Origin: Brevundimonas viscosa
GTDB lineage: Bacteria; Pseudomonadota; Alphaproteobacteria; Caulobacterales; Caulobacteraceae
DNA length: 64,000 nucleotides
Reading direction: 5' to 3'
Assembly: GCF_900116065.1 (NCBI RefSeq)
Contig: NZ_FOZV01000001.1
Coordinates: forward strand, 620,001 to 684,000
Part shown: positions 1-7,760 of the stretch, piece after piece
How the letters are laid out: the number at the start of each line of letters is the position of its first letter
How positions within the stretch are numbered: position 1 is the first letter of the stretch
Translations under genes and position numbers: made by a program
Notes under the pieces: generated by a model
What the model saw: only the letters and a program-made list of their open reading frames with translations
The model's database searches: none
Told to the model about the DNA's origin: nothing

Positions 1-220
1 CCTCGACATACCTGACAGGGAGATCACGCATCTTCTGGTCGAGGAAGTCGATGGCGGTATCGCCCGCGTCAGCAAGCAGCTTCAGGACCGTCACCTGGCT
101 CGGGCGGCCAGACTGCCCCGTGTTACCGTCTTTGGTCCGCGCCAGCGCGTTGATGCCTTGGCGTTCCATCATATCCCGGAGGATCGCGGACCTCTTGCTG
201 GTGCTGAGTTGGTTGACCAT
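1..220 (-). CDS. IS1-type transposase, N-terminal part, cut by window edge
   Basis: The minus strand from the ATG at 220 reads about 73 residues and runs off the left edge. It begins MVNQLSTSKRSAIL and continues with a helix-turn-helix-like stretch, then VLKLLADAGDTAIDF and MRDLPVRYVE. This order (LSTxKRxxIL, then TVxKLLxDAG, then a basic segment before the DDE catalytic core) is what I know from IS1-type transposase N-termini, where it is the DNA-binding part. The insert between the two motifs, around TKDGNTGQSGRP, is longer than in the proteins I recall. The catalytic domain lies outside the window, so intactness cannot be judged. Family call is from remembered motifs, not a search. Confidence 0.6.
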   Translation of the reverse strand, partial: MVNQLSTSKRSAILRDMMERQGINALARTKDGNTGQSGRPSQVTVLKLLADAGDTAIDFLDQKMRDLPVRYVE

Positions 221-268
221 CGACAAGCGTATGCGTCAGGAGCCAAAAGCAGGTCAACGCTTGTCGAT
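219..268. repeat. 12-bp perfect inverted repeat over transposase start
   Basis: ATCGACAAGCGT (219-230) and its exact reverse complement (257-268) are separated by 26 bases. The left arm touches the transposase start codon, so a transcript entering from upstream would form a stem just before the start. It could be an IS-terminal or translation-limiting structure; the IS terminal repeat itself was not identified. Confidence 0.5.
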
Positions 269-622
269 ACGAGAAAACGAGAAATCTCGTAATATGTTGC
301 TTTGGGGCAACGCTGTTATTTCCGTGTGCATCGATTAAAGTCGTCCTTAGGCTTCGTTCGGATAACCTACGGAAAATAATTAGAACTTCGAGGCTTAGGT
401 CCTCCAGTGTCAAGATTTTTGACAGGATGTGTCAATAATCGCGACGTATAGACCTCAGTGGTGTCAACCATCGTGACATCATATTTGTTGAGATCGCGAC
501 AATCCGCCACATGAACAAAACAGCAACTTCGGAAAGTTGCTCGAACTGATCTTTAACCCACCCAGCCGATGGCGACGATTGGGGGGGCTTGACCAATACG
601 ACTATTCGACTAGGTTCAAAAT
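269..622. other. Intergenic, relatively AT-rich, no gene
   Basis: No ORF here has convincing coding character. It contains a cluster of TGTCA half-sites: TGTCAA (408-413) and TTGACA (419-424) form a perfect 6-bp inverted repeat with a 5-base spacer, TGTCAA recurs at 430-435, and further TGTCA/TGACA words lie near 460-478. These could be operator sites for the ArsR gene starting at 623 or the outer end of the insertion sequence. Confidence 0.4.
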
Positions 623-982
623 ATGGAAACGAGGATTGCGGTAGAGTCTCTTTCGGCACTGGGTCACGAGCCCAGGCTGGAGGTCTTTAAAATGCTGATC
701 GACGCGGAGCCCGGCGGGATGAAGCCGACCGCAATGCTGGAGAAACTGAACAGTTCGACGCCGAACGCCAAGCTGCCGGCGAGCAGCCTGTCGTCGCATT
801 TGTCGGTCCTCAAGAAAGCGCACCTGATAACAAGCGACCGGATCAGCCGTGAGATTCTCTACCGAGCCAACATGGCTCATGTGCAGAACCTGCTCTTGTT
901 CCTAGTCGCCGACTGTTGTGGCGGCCAGAGGCACGTCTATGAACCCATGATCGCCAAGCTTTTCACCAAGCCACCGCCTTAG
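623..982 (+). CDS. ArsR/SmtB-family transcriptional regulator
   Basis: This 119-residue protein has the classic ArsR winged-helix layout. An N-terminal segment (ALGHEPRLEVFKMLI) is followed by a recognition region with ASSLSSHLSVLKKAHLI and a wing with SREILYRANM. The C-terminal DCCGG resembles the Cys pair seen in one ArsR subgroup that is often linked to arsenic or metal genes. No arsenical or metal-resistance gene is adjacent, so the regulated target is unknown. It follows a 400-base intergenic region and sits next to a transposase fragment, which suggests an orphan regulator left from a larger acquired cluster. Family is secure; ligand is not. Confidence 0.85.
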   Translation: METRIAVESLSALGHEPRLEVFKMLIDAEPGGMKPTAMLEKLNSSTPNAKLPASSLSSHLSVLKKAHLITSDRISREILYRANMAHVQNLLLFLVADCCGGQRHVYEPMIAKLFTKPPP

Positions 983-1419
983 AAGACGAAATCATGGCTA
1001 CCCGGACGCTGGCGGCCTTGGCTTCGGCCCGCGGGAAGACGATGGACCTAGCGGAACACAAGTCGGGAACGTTCGACAAACGCTGTTCGAACACATCCCA
1101 GCCGAAGGCTCAAGGAGGTTCCGTGAACTCCGGATGGGGATCAGGGGATCAAGCCAGGGCGCGTCCTATAATTGCACGATCATCGGCGCAGAGGCTCTCA
1201 TCCCAGGAACGTCAAGGAGACCCCTCACTACCTGCACTTCATTCTGACGAAGAAGCAGCCGGATGAAACGCCTCACACCCTCCGCGCGGGTCGCCACCGA
1301 CACGGTGACGCCGCCTTCGGAAATTCTGCTACCCTGGCCCCCCTCAGCCTCCGACACCGTCAGGTGGACACGTTCGGACGCGTGCGCCCGCACCCCTTTC
1401 ACCCCGATCATCGACTTTT
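983..1419. other. Intergenic, no supported gene
   Basis: Several short overlapping ORFs exist on both strands, but none has a convincing start, ribosome binding site or recognisable motif. Frame changes around 1200 could indicate a decayed gene (one frame reads YNCTIIGAEALIP before breaking). I cannot assign it. Confidence 0.3.
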
Positions 1420-2010
1420 TCAGGCGCCCAGGGGCCGCAGCTTGTCACCCCCGAGGCGGCGGACTTGGTCTAGATGGTTTTGGGCCGAGAGGCTGGCTGC
1501 CTGGGCATGAGACTTCAGACGCGGATCGTCGGCGTGAAGCGAGAAAGTGGTGTGCAGCAGAGAGGAGTCGAGCAGCACGGTGATTTGCTGCGTCAACCAG
1601 AGCCGGTCACGCTCCCGCGGAGCGGCGGCTTCGAGATCGGCGACATAGGCGGCATGTGGGGCCGACAGGTGCGAGGGAGCCGCTGCCCCGCCGAGATCCG
1701 CCAGAAAGGTTGACTGAATCGCCAGCAACTGGACGTGTCGTGTCTCCAGACGGGTGGCCAGAGCCTTGATCTGAGGGTCCGGGGATCGGGCCTTGATCGC
1801 CTTTGCCGCCGCGAGGACATACAGGTCGTCGTAGCAGGCGGCGACAAGATATCCCTCGGGCGAATTGACGTCCCTGATCTCCGGGTCATTGGTGGCCGCC
1901 ATCGGCGCCTCCAGAGGAACCGCTTCGACCGGTTCCGGAGCCCGTTTCTCCTGCTCGCAGGCCCCGACGCCCACCATAGCGCAAGCCATCAGCATCGTAA
2001 TTTTCCGCAC
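1420..2010 (-). CDS. DUF4142-type lipoprotein
   Basis: A 196-residue protein with a GTG start. The N-terminus is a lipoprotein signal peptide ending in the lipobox VGVGAC. The mature part is helical, with the pattern YLVAACYDDLYVLAAAKA, QIKALATRLETRH and HLDQVRRL, which matches the DUF4142 layout (a ferritin-like helical bundle of unknown function). It is probably anchored in the envelope. The 5' flank carries a 23-base direct repeat (2031-2080). It is divergent from another lipoprotein gene at 2209, with about 200 bases between the starts. Function is unknown; members often appear near stress genes. Confidence 0.75.
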   Translation of the reverse strand: MRKITMLMACAMVGVGACEQEKRAPEPVEAVPLEAPMAATNDPEIRDVNSPEGYLVAACYDDLYVLAAAKAIKARSPDPQIKALATRLETRHVQLLAIQSTFLADLGGAAAPSHLSAPHAAYVADLEAAAPRERDRLWLTQQITVLLDSSLLHTTFSLHADDPRLKSHAQAASLSAQNHLDQVRRLGGDKLRPLGA

Positions 2011-2030
2011 AGATTAGCCCACCACAAAGT

Positions 2031-2080
2031 GCCTTCAAGACGAAGACCCGAAAAAGCGCCTTCAAGACGAAGACCCGAAA
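2031..2080. repeat. Two direct copies of a 23-bp unit
   Basis: The unit beginning GCCTTCAAGACGAAG and ending ACCCGAAA occurs at 2031-2053 and again, identically, at 2058-2080 (period 27). It sits in the promoter interval between two divergent lipoprotein genes. Confidence 0.85.
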
Positions 2081-2208
2081 TGGAACGCTCGGGTACCCTG
2101 ATGAGTTTCGTCAATGCCCTTGTCCGGGTGTCCTTCTCCCCGGCGCAGCGCGGTCGTCGGCCGCGCTGCGCTTCCCCTGCCGCGTCAGTTGTCTGGTTGA
2201 GGATCATC

Positions 2209-2742
2209 ATGCTGCGAAAATCAATAGCAGCCCTTCTACTCGTCGCCCCGCTGGCGGCATGCAATGGCGGTATGTCCATTGACCGGGGGACGCAGACGTT
2301 CAGGGCGGGTGTCGGCGACGCCGCAGCGACACCGCTCGAAGATCTGAATGTGCGCCGCGACGTGATTCCGGCCGTTCTGACCGAAGCAGTCGCCCATCCC
2401 TATGAGCTTGCCGGCCTCAGCGGGTGCAGACTGATATCGGCCGAGGTCTCACGCTTGGATGAGGCGCTTGGACCCGATCTTGACGATCCTGAACGGGCGG
2501 GCGTCGAACGTACGGAAGACATCGCCGCCGGCGCCGCGCTGGACGTCGTTCGAGACACGGTGACGGACTTCATTCCCATGCGCAGCTGGGTCCGCCGTCT
2601 GTCCGGCGCGGAACAGCACAGCCGCCGGGTTCAGCAATCAATTCAGGCGGGGTTGGTGCGCCGATCGTTCCTCAAGGGCGTCGGCCTGCAAAGAAACTGC
2701 CGCCCGCCGGCCGCGCCGCTGGGCGTTCGCCCCCTGCGCTAA
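2209..2742 (+). CDS. Conserved lipoprotein, unknown function
   Basis: A 177-residue protein whose start at 2209 is supported by GAGGA a few bases upstream. The signal peptide (MLRKSIAALLLVAPLAAC) carries a clear lipobox LAAC. The rest is soluble: an N-terminal segment, a Cys (GLSGCRL) and a C-terminal motif RRLSGAEQHSRRVQQ followed by VRRSFLKG. I recall this C-terminal pattern (LTGAExHxxxVQxAI, RRxYLKG) from uncharacterised lipoproteins of Caulobacterales. No enzymatic motif is visible. Its 3' end overlaps on the opposite strand with the degraded end of the TetR pseudogene. Confidence 0.7.
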   Translation: MLRKSIAALLLVAPLAACNGGMSIDRGTQTFRAGVGDAAATPLEDLNVRRDVIPAVLTEAVAHPYELAGLSGCRLISAEVSRLDEALGPDLDDPERAGVERTEDIAAGAALDVVRDTVTDFIPMRSWVRRLSGAEQHSRRVQQSIQAGLVRRSFLKGVGLQRNCRPPAAPLGVRPLR

Positions 2743-3508
2743 GGCTGGTTTTCCACCCGACGGTCGTTGGAGGCCCGCCCCCGTGGGCGGCCATGGTTTC
2801 TCGCGCCCGCACCCATACAGCTGTAGAGGTCGGTCAGCGGCGGTGCGGGCCTCCTTTGAGGCGTCGCTGATCTCGGCGGCGTCGAACAAGCCGGCGAGCA
2901 TGCGCAGTTGGGTTCGGGTCACCGTCATGGCGCGAAACTCAGCGGCGGCCTCGTCCGGATCCGCGCCCATCAGGCGTTCCTGCTCTCATCTCCCGCTCGA
3001 GGAAGTCTCTGAGGCTGGACGTGCACGCTTCCGAGATTTCAGCGCAGATCGCATTCGGCAAGGTCTTGTCGTCGGGCAGGACCCGGCCCACGGCCCGGAT
3101 CGCGCGGTGGTACCGGGCGGCGCCCACATGCCTCAAGGCGGATTCTGCATAGGCGGCCAAGGCGGTTCGGGTCTCCGATTGGGCGGGAAAGGTTTCAAAC
3201 GGTTCCCGGAGCGCCGCCTCGCACCAGTTGAGAACCGCACGCCGCACGCCCTGCGCGCCGCCGAACTGGTTGTAAACGGTCTGGCGCGATACACGCGCCC
3301 GGCTGGCGACCGCAGCCAAGGAGGGCCTTGCGCCGCCCGCAACATCGATCGCCGCCTCAAGAATGACGTTGTGCTTGTCCCGGTCGATCGCTCCGCATTG
3401 TCGACTCAAGGTGGGGCCTCCGCCGATCAACTGGCCGCCCGAGGTCCAGGGCGCTCCGCGAGACGGGGCTCGCGCGCCACGGCGGAGTTGAAGATCCCGG
3501 GCAGTCAT
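2638..3508 (-). pseudogene. TetR-family regulator broken by a frameshift
   Basis: The 5' part (3508 to about 2985) encodes a TetR DNA-binding domain with LAAVASRARVSRQTVYNQFG, then a helical ligand-binding region up to FLEREM. That frame then reads into a Gly/Arg-rich tail and stops at 2939. Continuing in another frame from about 2984 restores a sensible TetR C-terminus: EQERLMGADPDEAAAEF, then QLRMLAGL and LQLYG, with the domain ending near 2806. One extra A after the ATG codon of REM would explain it. The second frame stays open to 2638, past the normal domain end and under the lipoprotein gene, so the original stop may also be lost. It is either a real pseudogene or a sequencing error. Confidence 0.65.
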
Positions 3509-3517
3509 CCGACTCCG

Positions 3518-4105
3518 TCAGCGAAATCGGTAGGTCATCACCAGGCCGGCGGTATCGATCCCCTGGTTGCGTCCATCTCCCAGGACCTGTCCATGAGACA
3601 GATGCACCCACTGCACACCGATGCTGACGTCCCTTGAGACTTCCCAGTTGAGACCCAGGGCGCTGCGAAAGAGATCTCGTGAGCCCAGCAGAAGCCGGGA
3701 CCGCGCCTCCACCGGATCGTCCGTATCCAGCACCCCGTCATGAACGGCGTAACCGAACTGAAACTCGCCGCTGACCCGGTCCGAGACGGCGCGGCGCCAG
3801 GAAAGCCCAACCGAAGCGAAATTCGTGTCGCCGTCGCTGTTCAGCGATCCGCTTATGTAGGCCCGGGGCCGGCCAACCGCATCGAGGACGGTGATGGGAC
3901 GGCTCAGCAGCGCCATCTCAAGGTTTGCTCCGCCTTCGCGATCATCGGACCCCGGGTGAAGAACATCGTGCTGCATGACGGCGACCCGGATTTCGCGGGT
4001 GTCTTCCTGCGACCGGACCTCGCCTGCAAAGCCCAAGGCGGCCAGGCAGCCGATCGCCGCCGCCGACGGAACCCGTCGGGAATCTCTTCTCGTCTGCATG
4101 ATCAT
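3518..4105 (-). CDS. Acyloxyacyl hydrolase, PagL-like outer-membrane lipid A deacylase
   Basis: A 195-residue protein with an N-terminal signal region and a series of amphipathic beta strands ending in the outer-membrane-type terminal YRFR. Near the C-terminus the segment WVHLSHGQVLGDGRNQGID matches the PagL family active-site region, with the His and Ser of HLS as the catalytic pair and downstream Asn/Asp residues. PagL enzymes remove the 3-O acyl chain from lipid A in the outer membrane. It lies 11 bases after the patatin gene on the same strand, so the two are probably co-transcribed as an envelope lipid-modifying pair. Confidence 0.72.
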   Translation of the reverse strand: MIMQTRRDSRRVPSAAAIGCLAALGFAGEVRSQEDTREIRVAVMQHDVLHPGSDDREGGANLEMALLSRPITVLDAVGRPRAYISGSLNSDGDTNFASVGLSWRRAVSDRVSGEFQFGYAVHDGVLDTDDPVEARSRLLLGSRDLFRSALGLNWEVSRDVSIGVQWVHLSHGQVLGDGRNQGIDTAGLVMTYRFR

Positions 4106-4116
4106 GTTCCGTTGGG

Positions 4117-5319
4117 CTACCGGGCGTCGGGAGCCGGTTCGGCGGCCGGTTCAGCGTCCTGCGGGGAGGGCGGCTCAACCACTTCGGCATCCAGGGGGAC
4201 CCAGCCACTGCCGCTCACGGCCCGGCGGCGCCCCTCTTCGAAGAGGGCTTTCATGGCGTCCTGATCAAAATCGAGGGCGGAAGCCTCAACCTCCTGCGGG
4301 ATGGCGGCCACGCTGATGCGCATGCCGTTGCGGCGTGCGAACGCGCCTTGAGCCGCAAGGCTGGTTCGCAGAAGCGACTGGGTCATGCTCTGGTAGGATC
4401 GGGCGAAGACAGACGGCAGACTCCCGCGGGTCTGACGCCGACTGAGCCCCAGCTTTCCGTTGACGATGATGAAGAGTTCGCTGCCACGCCAGCCGGGCAG
4501 AGTTTCGCCGCTGAGGATCATGCCTTCTGGAACCCCGAGGAAGGGCGTGTTCACCCCGCCGTCAACGTGCAGCTCCTGCTGCACCGTCCCCGATTCGGTC
4601 ACCCCCGCAATCAGGACCGGAGGGAAGACGCCCGGAATGCTGGCTGAGGCGAGCAGAACCTGACGGAACAGGCGAAGCGCGTTCTCGTCCCCGGCCTCGG
4701 CCAGAAGCCCCATGTCCCAGATCACGGTCTCGCCTGAATCCAGATTGGTCGTGGCGACGAGAAGCCTGCGTCCCTCTCGAGTCGCTTGCGCGATTTCCGT
4801 CAGCAGCGCTGGCGTGACGTGCTCTTCAACGAGCGCTTCCAGCGTTCGGGGACTGAACAGGCCGGGGGACAGAAATGCGGCGAAGCTTCGCCAGCTCAAC
4901 AATCCCTCTGTATGGCCTTCGGAATAGGCTGCGGCGAGTTCGTCGTCCCAGTCCGAACCGAGGAAGGCGTAGGGTGCGGCGAGCGCGCCCGTACTCACGC
5001 CTGTAACGATGTCGAACTCGGGCCGGTCGCCGCGCTGGCTCCAGCCGACCAGCATGCCAGCGCCATAGGCCCCGTTTGCTCCACCTCCCGAGAGGGCGAG
5101 GATGGAGCGTCGCTGATCGCCGCGAGTGAGCCGTCTGCGGAAATCCTCGGCGATGCGGTCCAGGCGGGCTTGATCGTTAGGCAAAATCCTCGGGTCTTGC
5201 GTTGCGACCAGGCCGCGCTCCAGCTCGTGAAGCGCAATTTTCGGAGCACGGTCGACGGTCGCGCATGCACTGAGGATCAGAAGGCTGGATGCGATCAGGG
5301 CGATCCGGATCTGCTTCAT
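4117..5319 (-). CDS. Patatin-like phospholipase lipoprotein
   Basis: The start at 5319 was chosen over the upstream ATG at 5376 because it is preceded by GGAG and begins a clean lipoprotein signal (MKQIRIALIASSLLILSAC), giving 400 residues. The patatin signature follows: the oxyanion loop LALSGGGANGAYGAG, the nucleophile elbow GVSTGAL (Ser) and the partner motif DGGVNTPF (Asp), which together form the Ser-Asp dyad of patatin phospholipases. It is probably a membrane-anchored acyl hydrolase acting in the periplasm. Downstream lies a PagL-like deacylase; upstream and divergent is a TetR regulator that may control both. Confidence 0.85.
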   Translation of the reverse strand: MKQIRIALIASSLLILSACATVDRAPKIALHELERGLVATQDPRILPNDQARLDRIAEDFRRRLTRGDQRRSILALSGGGANGAYGAGMLVGWSQRGDRPEFDIVTGVSTGALAAPYAFLGSDWDDELAAAYSEGHTEGLLSWRSFAAFLSPGLFSPRTLEALVEEHVTPALLTEIAQATREGRRLLVATTNLDSGETVIWDMGLLAEAGDENALRLFRQVLLASASIPGVFPPVLIAGVTESGTVQQELHVDGGVNTPFLGVPEGMILSGETLPGWRGSELFIIVNGKLGLSRRQTRGSLPSVFARSYQSMTQSLLRTSLAAQGAFARRNGMRISVAAIPQEVEASALDFDQDAMKALFEEGRRRAVSGSGWVPLDAEVVEPPSPQDAEPAAEPAPDAR

Positions 5320-5336
5320 ACATCGTTCTCCAGTCG

Positions 5337-5388
5337 CGGTAATGCGCCGTACCGTTACCCTCGGAAACTCGCTCAACGAACTTGAGTT
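5337..5388. promoter_or_regulatory. Candidate operator palindromes between patatin and tetR
   Basis: The short divergent intergenic region has two imperfect inverted repeats: GGTAA (5338-5342) with TTACC (5355-5359), and AACTC (5366-5370) with GAGTT (5384-5388). Either could be the site of the neighbouring TetR repressor. This is inference from symmetry and position only. Confidence 0.35.
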
Positions 5389-5397
5389 CCTTAAGGT

Positions 5398-6087
5398 ATG
5401 AGGATGACTCGCCCTGTCCCACCCACGTCTCAGGCCGCACTCGATCGTGATCGAAAGGTTGGGCGTCCCACGCCCGAGGCGGCTGAGCTTATCGACCCGG
5501 ACCTGCTGGCGGCGACATGGCGGATTTTCGTCGAACGCGGATACTCAAGGACCACCATCGAGGCGGTCGCCCGGCAGGCCCGCATGAGCAAGCGCACGAT
5601 CTATCAACGGTATAGTTCCAAGGACCAGCTCGTTGAGGCCGCGATCCGAGCGGCGCTGGAACGCTGGCGTTCGCATGTTCGGGAAACCTTGACCAATACG
5701 GGTCCCGGCGCGGAGGACTGGCTGGACGAGTTCGTCGGTCGGTGCCTCGGAATCCTGGTCGCGTCGGAAGGGCGCGCCCTGATGGGGTTTCTGCTCACGG
5801 AAGATGAGACCTTCCAACCCGTTCGCGATACCGTTTTCGCGGCCGTCCGGCAAAGCATAGGGGTCTTCTCGGCGCTTTTGGCGCAGAGGGCCTCTGGCCT
5901 GTCGGCGGAGCTTGCGGAGGACGTCTCGCTCGCCGTGCTCGACGTGATGATCGGCTTCGCGACACGGCTCAACGCCCTGCAGCCCCAACTCGCGCACGAG
6001 GAGATCAGGGCGCGGGGTCCGCGGTTCACGGCCGTCGTGCGCTTCCTCGTGGAGGTTCGGGGCGGAGCGATTCCCAAGGCCGATTGA
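5398..6087 (+). CDS. TetR/AcrR-family transcriptional regulator
   Basis: A 229-residue regulator. The N-terminal DNA-binding domain includes FVERGYSRTTIEAVARQARMS with KRTIYQRYSSKDQL, the standard TetR helix-turn-helix. The C-terminal half is the usual all-helical ligand-binding region. AAGG lies too close to the first ATG but is well spaced for the ATG at 5404, so translation may begin two codons later. It is divergent from the patatin/pagL pair and convergent with the EmrB-type transporter, so control of the lipid genes is the simplest guess. The ligand is unknown. Confidence 0.85.
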   Translation: MRMTRPVPPTSQAALDRDRKVGRPTPEAAELIDPDLLAATWRIFVERGYSRTTIEAVARQARMSKRTIYQRYSSKDQLVEAAIRAALERWRSHVRETLTNTGPGAEDWLDEFVGRCLGILVASEGRALMGFLLTEDETFQPVRDTVFAAVRQSIGVFSALLAQRASGLSAELAEDVSLAVLDVMIGFATRLNALQPQLAHEEIRARGPRFTAVVRFLVEVRGGAIPKAD

Positions 6088-6092
6088 AACCG

Positions 6093-7760
6093 TCAGGCGG
6101 CGCCGCTCTTCCGCTGCGGCCCCGCATCGTCCGGCAGAATCGGTTCGAGCGCGAAGCCGGCCTCGATATCCCCTTCGGCCTCCATGGCGGTGGGAGGCGC
6201 CGCAGAAGGCTTTCGGTTCGTCTGCAGGGCGCGGTGAAGAATGTAGGTGGGCAGGAGTGCGCCGGCGAAAACGACCGCGGTGATCAGAAAGCCGTCGCGA
6301 TAGGCGGCGGCCGCGGCCTGATAGACGACCGTCTGTCCCAGTAGCCAGCCCGAGGCCGCGGCCTGGTCCAGCCCGCCCACGCCCAGTTGGGCGATGGCCC
6401 GTCCTGCCCCCTGAACATAGGCAGTGGTCGCGACATTGTCCGAGGTCTGGGTTGCGGCGATGAGATCGCCATGGAAGGCGGTGCGCCGTTCCACAATGAC
6501 TGCAAGCAGGCCGGTGCCCAGGGCGCCGCCGAGCTGTCGGGTGAAGTTCATCGCGCCTGACCCCTGGCTCAGAAGCTGCGGCGGCAAGACGGTCAGCGAA
6601 CCAGCGCTGAGCGATGGAAAGACGAACCCCATGCCGACCCGGCTGATCACCGTCCACCAGGCCAGCGTCCAGAAGGCGGTGTCGACGCTGACATGCGAGA
6701 GGAGCCACGATGCGTAAGCGAAGATGGCCATGCCGAAACCGATCAGCACGCCCGGGGGCGCCATGTCGCTGAGTTTTCCGGCAAGGGGGAAGACGAAAAC
6801 GAGGGCGAACCCCGCCGGCATGAGAAGAAGTCCGGCCTGCGTTGGCGTAAGATTCTGAATCTGCTGGACGAAAATGGGCAGTAGATAGGTTGAGCCGAAC
6901 AGGCCCGCCCCCAGGACGAAACTGACGACACAGGCTGCGGCGAACGGCCCGTTGGAGAACAGTCGCAGATCGAGCATCGGATGAGGGGTTCGGTGTTCAT
7001 GCCAGAGGAAGGCTCCACCGGCCGCGAGCGCCAGAGCGATCTCACCGATCACGATGTTGGAGTCCCATCCCAGCCGCTGGCCGCTCGAAATCGCCTGAAG
7101 CACCGACAGCAGGAACACGGAGAGATACAGGATCGCCGGCCAGTCGAGCCTTTGCCGCTCGAGGTCCGGGTTCCGGGACGGCAGGAACAGGTTGGCGAGG
7201 ACGATGCCGACGACCCCGAACGGGATCCCCAGATAGAAGAGGAAGCGCCAATCGAAATTGTCCATCAGCACCCCGCCCACCCAGGGACCGAGGGCCGGCG
7301 CCAGCACCACGCCGATGCCGAAAATGCCCATCGCCGCTCCTCGCTGCTGCGGCGGGAAGACCTGGAACATCACCACCATGGCCAACGGCTGGACGAGGCC
7401 GGCGGCCAGGCCTTGGAGAATGCGGGAGATGACCAGAACCGTCTGATCGGGCGCGATGCCGCCGACAACCGATCCGAACAGGAACAGCGCCAAGGCCCCG
7501 ATCATCGTCATCCGCTGACCGAAGGCGCGTTCGCACCACGCCGTCATCAGCATCGTCACCGTCATGGCGGCGAGAAAGCCCGTCGAGAGCCATTGGGCCT
7601 GGACCGAGTCGATGCCGAACTGGCCCATGATGGCGGGAATCGCGACATTGACGATCGTCGAAGACAGCACGACCGCGACGGCGGCGACCATCGCCGTCAG
7701 TGTGGCCAGCCAGCGATACCCTGGGCCGAAGCGGGCGAAAAAGGCGTCAGTCGACGACAT
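6093..7760 (-). CDS. DHA2-family MFS multidrug efflux permease (EmrB-type)
   Basis: A 555-residue integral membrane protein with about 14 hydrophobic segments, as in the 14-TM DHA2 drug:H+ antiporters. Family motifs include WLSTGFLAAMTVTMLMTAW early on, RILQGLAAGLVQPLAM, and GIGVVLAPALGPWVGG (motif C, the antiporter signature). It overlaps the end of the HlyD adaptor gene by 14 bases, as in emrAB operons. With that adaptor and an outer-membrane channel (not encoded here) it should pump hydrophobic toxicants out of the cell. The MarR regulator at the head of the operon is its likely controller. Confidence 0.9.
   Translation of the reverse strand: MSSTDAFFARFGPGYRWLATLTAMVAAVAVVLSSTIVNVAIPAIMGQFGIDSVQAQWLSTGFLAAMTVTMLMTAWCERAFGQRMTMIGALALFLFGSVVGGIAPDQTVLVISRILQGLAAGLVQPLAMVVMFQVFPPQQRGAAMGIFGIGVVLAPALGPWVGGVLMDNFDWRFLFYLGIPFGVVGIVLANLFLPSRNPDLERQRLDWPAILYLSVFLLSVLQAISSGQRLGWDSNIVIGEIALALAAGGAFLWHEHRTPHPMLDLRLFSNGPFAAACVVSFVLGAGLFGSTYLLPIFVQQIQNLTPTQAGLLLMPAGFALVFVFPLAGKLSDMAPPGVLIGFGMAIFAYASWLLSHVSVDTAFWTLAWWTVISRVGMGFVFPSLSAGSLTVLPPQLLSQGSGAMNFTRQLGGALGTGLLAVIVERRTAFHGDLIAATQTSDNVATTAYVQGAGRAIAQLGVGGLDQAAASGWLLGQTVVYQAAAAAYRDGFLITAVVFAGALLPTYILHRALQTNRKPSAAPPTAMEAEGDIEAGFALEPILPDDAGPQRKSGAA

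Noticed and set aside
1094-1265. Frame reading EHIPAEGSRRFRELRMG then YNCTIIGAEALIP, continuing in another frame
   Set aside because: It looks protein-like, but it has no start signal, breaks frame within 60 codons and matches nothing I can name; it may be a decayed gene end.
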